This document shows positions 12,996-13,776 of a stretch of DNA of 13,776 nucleotides, piece by piece. The notes beneath the pieces were generated by a model that was given only the letters and a program-made list of their open reading frames with translations, did not search any database and was not told the DNA's origin. Within the stretch, counting starts at the first letter, position 1, and every line of letters begins with the position of its first letter. The stretch covers positions 1 through 13,776 of the forward strand of contig JAICUZ010000036.1 in assembly GCA_025935595.1 (NCBI GenBank), given 5' to 3'. The stretch comes from Burkholderiales bacterium. Its GTDB lineage: Bacteria > Actinomycetota > Thermoleophilia > Gaiellales > Gaiellaceae. Position numbers and translations under genes: made by a program.

Positions 12996-13010
12996 AATCC
13001 TTACGGCCAT

Positions 13011-13331
13011 CTAATCGAAGACGACGCCCAAGCGCGCGAGCTGCTCGGCGACGGACACCGACGCCTCGAGGTCGAAGACCTCGACGATCTCCGGGTCCTT
13101 GCCGATCAGCTCGCGCGCACGGGACGGCAGCGGCTGTTCGGCGGCCTCCGCAGACTCGAACAGGTAGATCGCGCCCCAGCGTTCGCCGAGCGTGTCCGAG
13201 ATCCACGCCTTGAAGAGGATCCCCGGAACGTCGGCGAAGGCGTCGACCGCCTCGTCCCGGAGGTAGTCGCGCAGCTCCTCCACTGTGGTTGCGGTGTCGG
13301 CGAGGTTCCAGAGGACGAAGCGGACGACCAC
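13011..13331 (-). CDS. small YdhR/ABM-like (ferredoxin-fold dimeric barrel) protein
   Basis: 106 residues. The pattern VVRFVLWNLAD at the N-terminus, then GILFKAWISDTLGERWGAIYLFESAEAAEQPLPS in the middle (about 37-70), resembles the YdhR-type branch of the ABM monooxygenase-like alpha/beta-barrel superfamily. There a lysine-tryptophan strand is followed by a GxIYLF strand and a helix. Such proteins are dimers acting on or binding small aromatic or lipid-like substrates, often without a cofactor; activity here is unknown. No signal peptide. Start GTG 13331 lies four bases after the carboxyltransferase stop, so the two genes are cotranscribed and probably coupled. The position between the carboxyltransferase and hydratase is unusual for a leucine-degradation cluster. 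The family call is by pattern only. Confidence 0.65.
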   Translation of the reverse strand: MVVRFVLWNLADTATTVEELRDYLRDEAVDAFADVPGILFKAWISDTLGERWGAIYLFESAEAAEQPLPSRARELIGKDPEIVEVFDLEASVSVAEQLARLGVVFD

Positions 13332-13335
13332 CGGG

Positions 13336-13776
13336 CTACATCCGAAAGACGCCGAAATGGGATTCCGGGATCGGCGCGTTCAGCGACGCGGCGAGGCCGA
13401 GAGCAAGCACGCGCCGTGTGTCGAGCGGGTCGACGATGCCGTCGTCCCACAGCCGCGCGGTCGAGTAGTACGGGTTGCCCTCCGCCTCGTACTTGGCGCG
13501 GATCTCGTCGGGATCGGCGTCACCGACCATCGTGAGCACCGTCGCCGCCTGCTCTCCGCCCATGACGGAGATGCGGGCGTTCGGCCACATCCAGAGCTGC
13601 CGCGGCCCGTACGCGCGCCCGCACATGCCGTAGTTGCCGGCGCCGAACGATCCGCCGACGACGACCGTGAACCTCGGGACGCCGGCATTGGCCACCGCGT
13701 GCACCATCTTGGCGCCGTCCTTGGCAATGCCGCCACGCTCGTACTGACGGCCGACGATGAAGCCGGTGATGTTCTG
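13336..13776 (-). CDS. mccB: methylcrotonyl-CoA carboxylase beta (carboxyltransferase) subunit, C-terminal part
   Basis: Last 146 codons of a biotin-dependent carboxyltransferase; the N-terminal part lies beyond the right edge. Seen: QNITGFIVGRQYERGGIAKDG at the edge (the Q starts at 13776), VVVGGSFGAGNYGMCGRAYGP, WMWPNARISVMGGEQAATVL, ARLWDDGIVDPLDTR and the terminal FGVFRM. These blocks and the FRM end are typical of MCC beta rather than propionyl- or acetyl-CoA carboxylase beta. The enzyme moves CO2 from biotin to 3-methylcrotonyl-CoA in leucine degradation. The segment between GGEQAATVL and YEAEGNPYYS is short compared with the MCC beta proteins I know, which carry a longer Lys/Glu-rich insert. 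Its biotin-bearing partner may be the product of 6812-8413. It is first of the visible right-hand minus-strand genes. Confidence 0.92.
   Translation of the reverse strand, partial: QNITGFIVGRQYERGGIAKDGAKMVHAVANAGVPRFTVVVGGSFGAGNYGMCGRAYGPRQLWMWPNARISVMGGEQAATVLTMVGDADPDEIRAKYEAEGNPYYSTARLWDDGIVDPLDTRRVLALGLAASLNAPIPESHFGVFRM

Overview
This is a dense, G+C-rich stretch of bacterial chromosome (about two thirds or more G+C, strong G/C bias at third codon positions, many GTG starts and one probable TTG start). Gene content and style suggest an actinobacterium, most likely a deep-branching soil lineage such as Thermoleophilia (Gaiellales/Solirubrobacterales). That placement is inference; no rRNA or other marker is present. 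No tRNA, CRISPR array, insertion sequence or prophage gene was seen.

Layout. (1) 1-2175, plus strand: the last codons of an upstream gene, then meaB (GTPase chaperone of methylmalonyl-CoA mutase) overlapped by ilvA (threonine ammonia-lyase with an ACT-like domain). (2) 2156-6462, minus strand: a tightly packed four-gene operon, transcribed as leucyl aminopeptidase (pepA), acyl-CoA dehydrogenase, a secreted DUF1775/YcnI-type protein with a predicted N-terminal copper-binding histidine, and a CstB-like persulfide dioxygenase/double-rhodanese fusion. (3) 6504-6806, plus: a 100-residue SCP2-type lipid carrier, divergent from pepA. (4) 6812-9543, minus: an MFS exporter translationally coupled to a compact biotin carboxylase/biotin carrier subunit of an acyl-CoA carboxylase. 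(5) 9573-11745, plus: a secreted SpoIID/LytB-like protein with its two signature blocks in swapped order, then a small secreted Ala/Lys-rich protein made of three cysteine-bracketed repeats, ended by a strong intrinsic terminator. (6) 11820-12235: a small hypothetical gene lying between two copies of a palindromic repeat. (7) 12232-13776, minus: the 3' end of a methylcrotonyl-CoA-carboxylase-type carboxyltransferase, a small YdhR/ABM-like protein and a LiuC-type enoyl-CoA hydratase.

Metabolic theme: catabolism of branched-chain and related amino acids. IlvA makes 2-oxobutyrate, which can become propionyl-CoA and then methylmalonyl-CoA, whose mutase MeaB protects. The carboxyltransferase, hydratase and biotin-bearing subunit fit the leucine (3-methylcrotonyl-CoA to HMG-CoA) branch, and the aminopeptidase could supply free amino acids. 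This linkage is inferred from family identities.

The most unusual signals are non-coding. Two different palindromic elements sit at convergent gene junctions, and each supplies the stop codons of both flanking genes; one has a second copy 0.4 kb away. Five genes that begin transcription units lack a Shine-Dalgarno sequence and have a TANNNT hexamer just upstream of the start. Four of these sit 7-8 bases away, the geometry of leaderless transcripts, and two divergent pairs have overlapping promoters. No stretch longer than about 160 bases lacks a gene.
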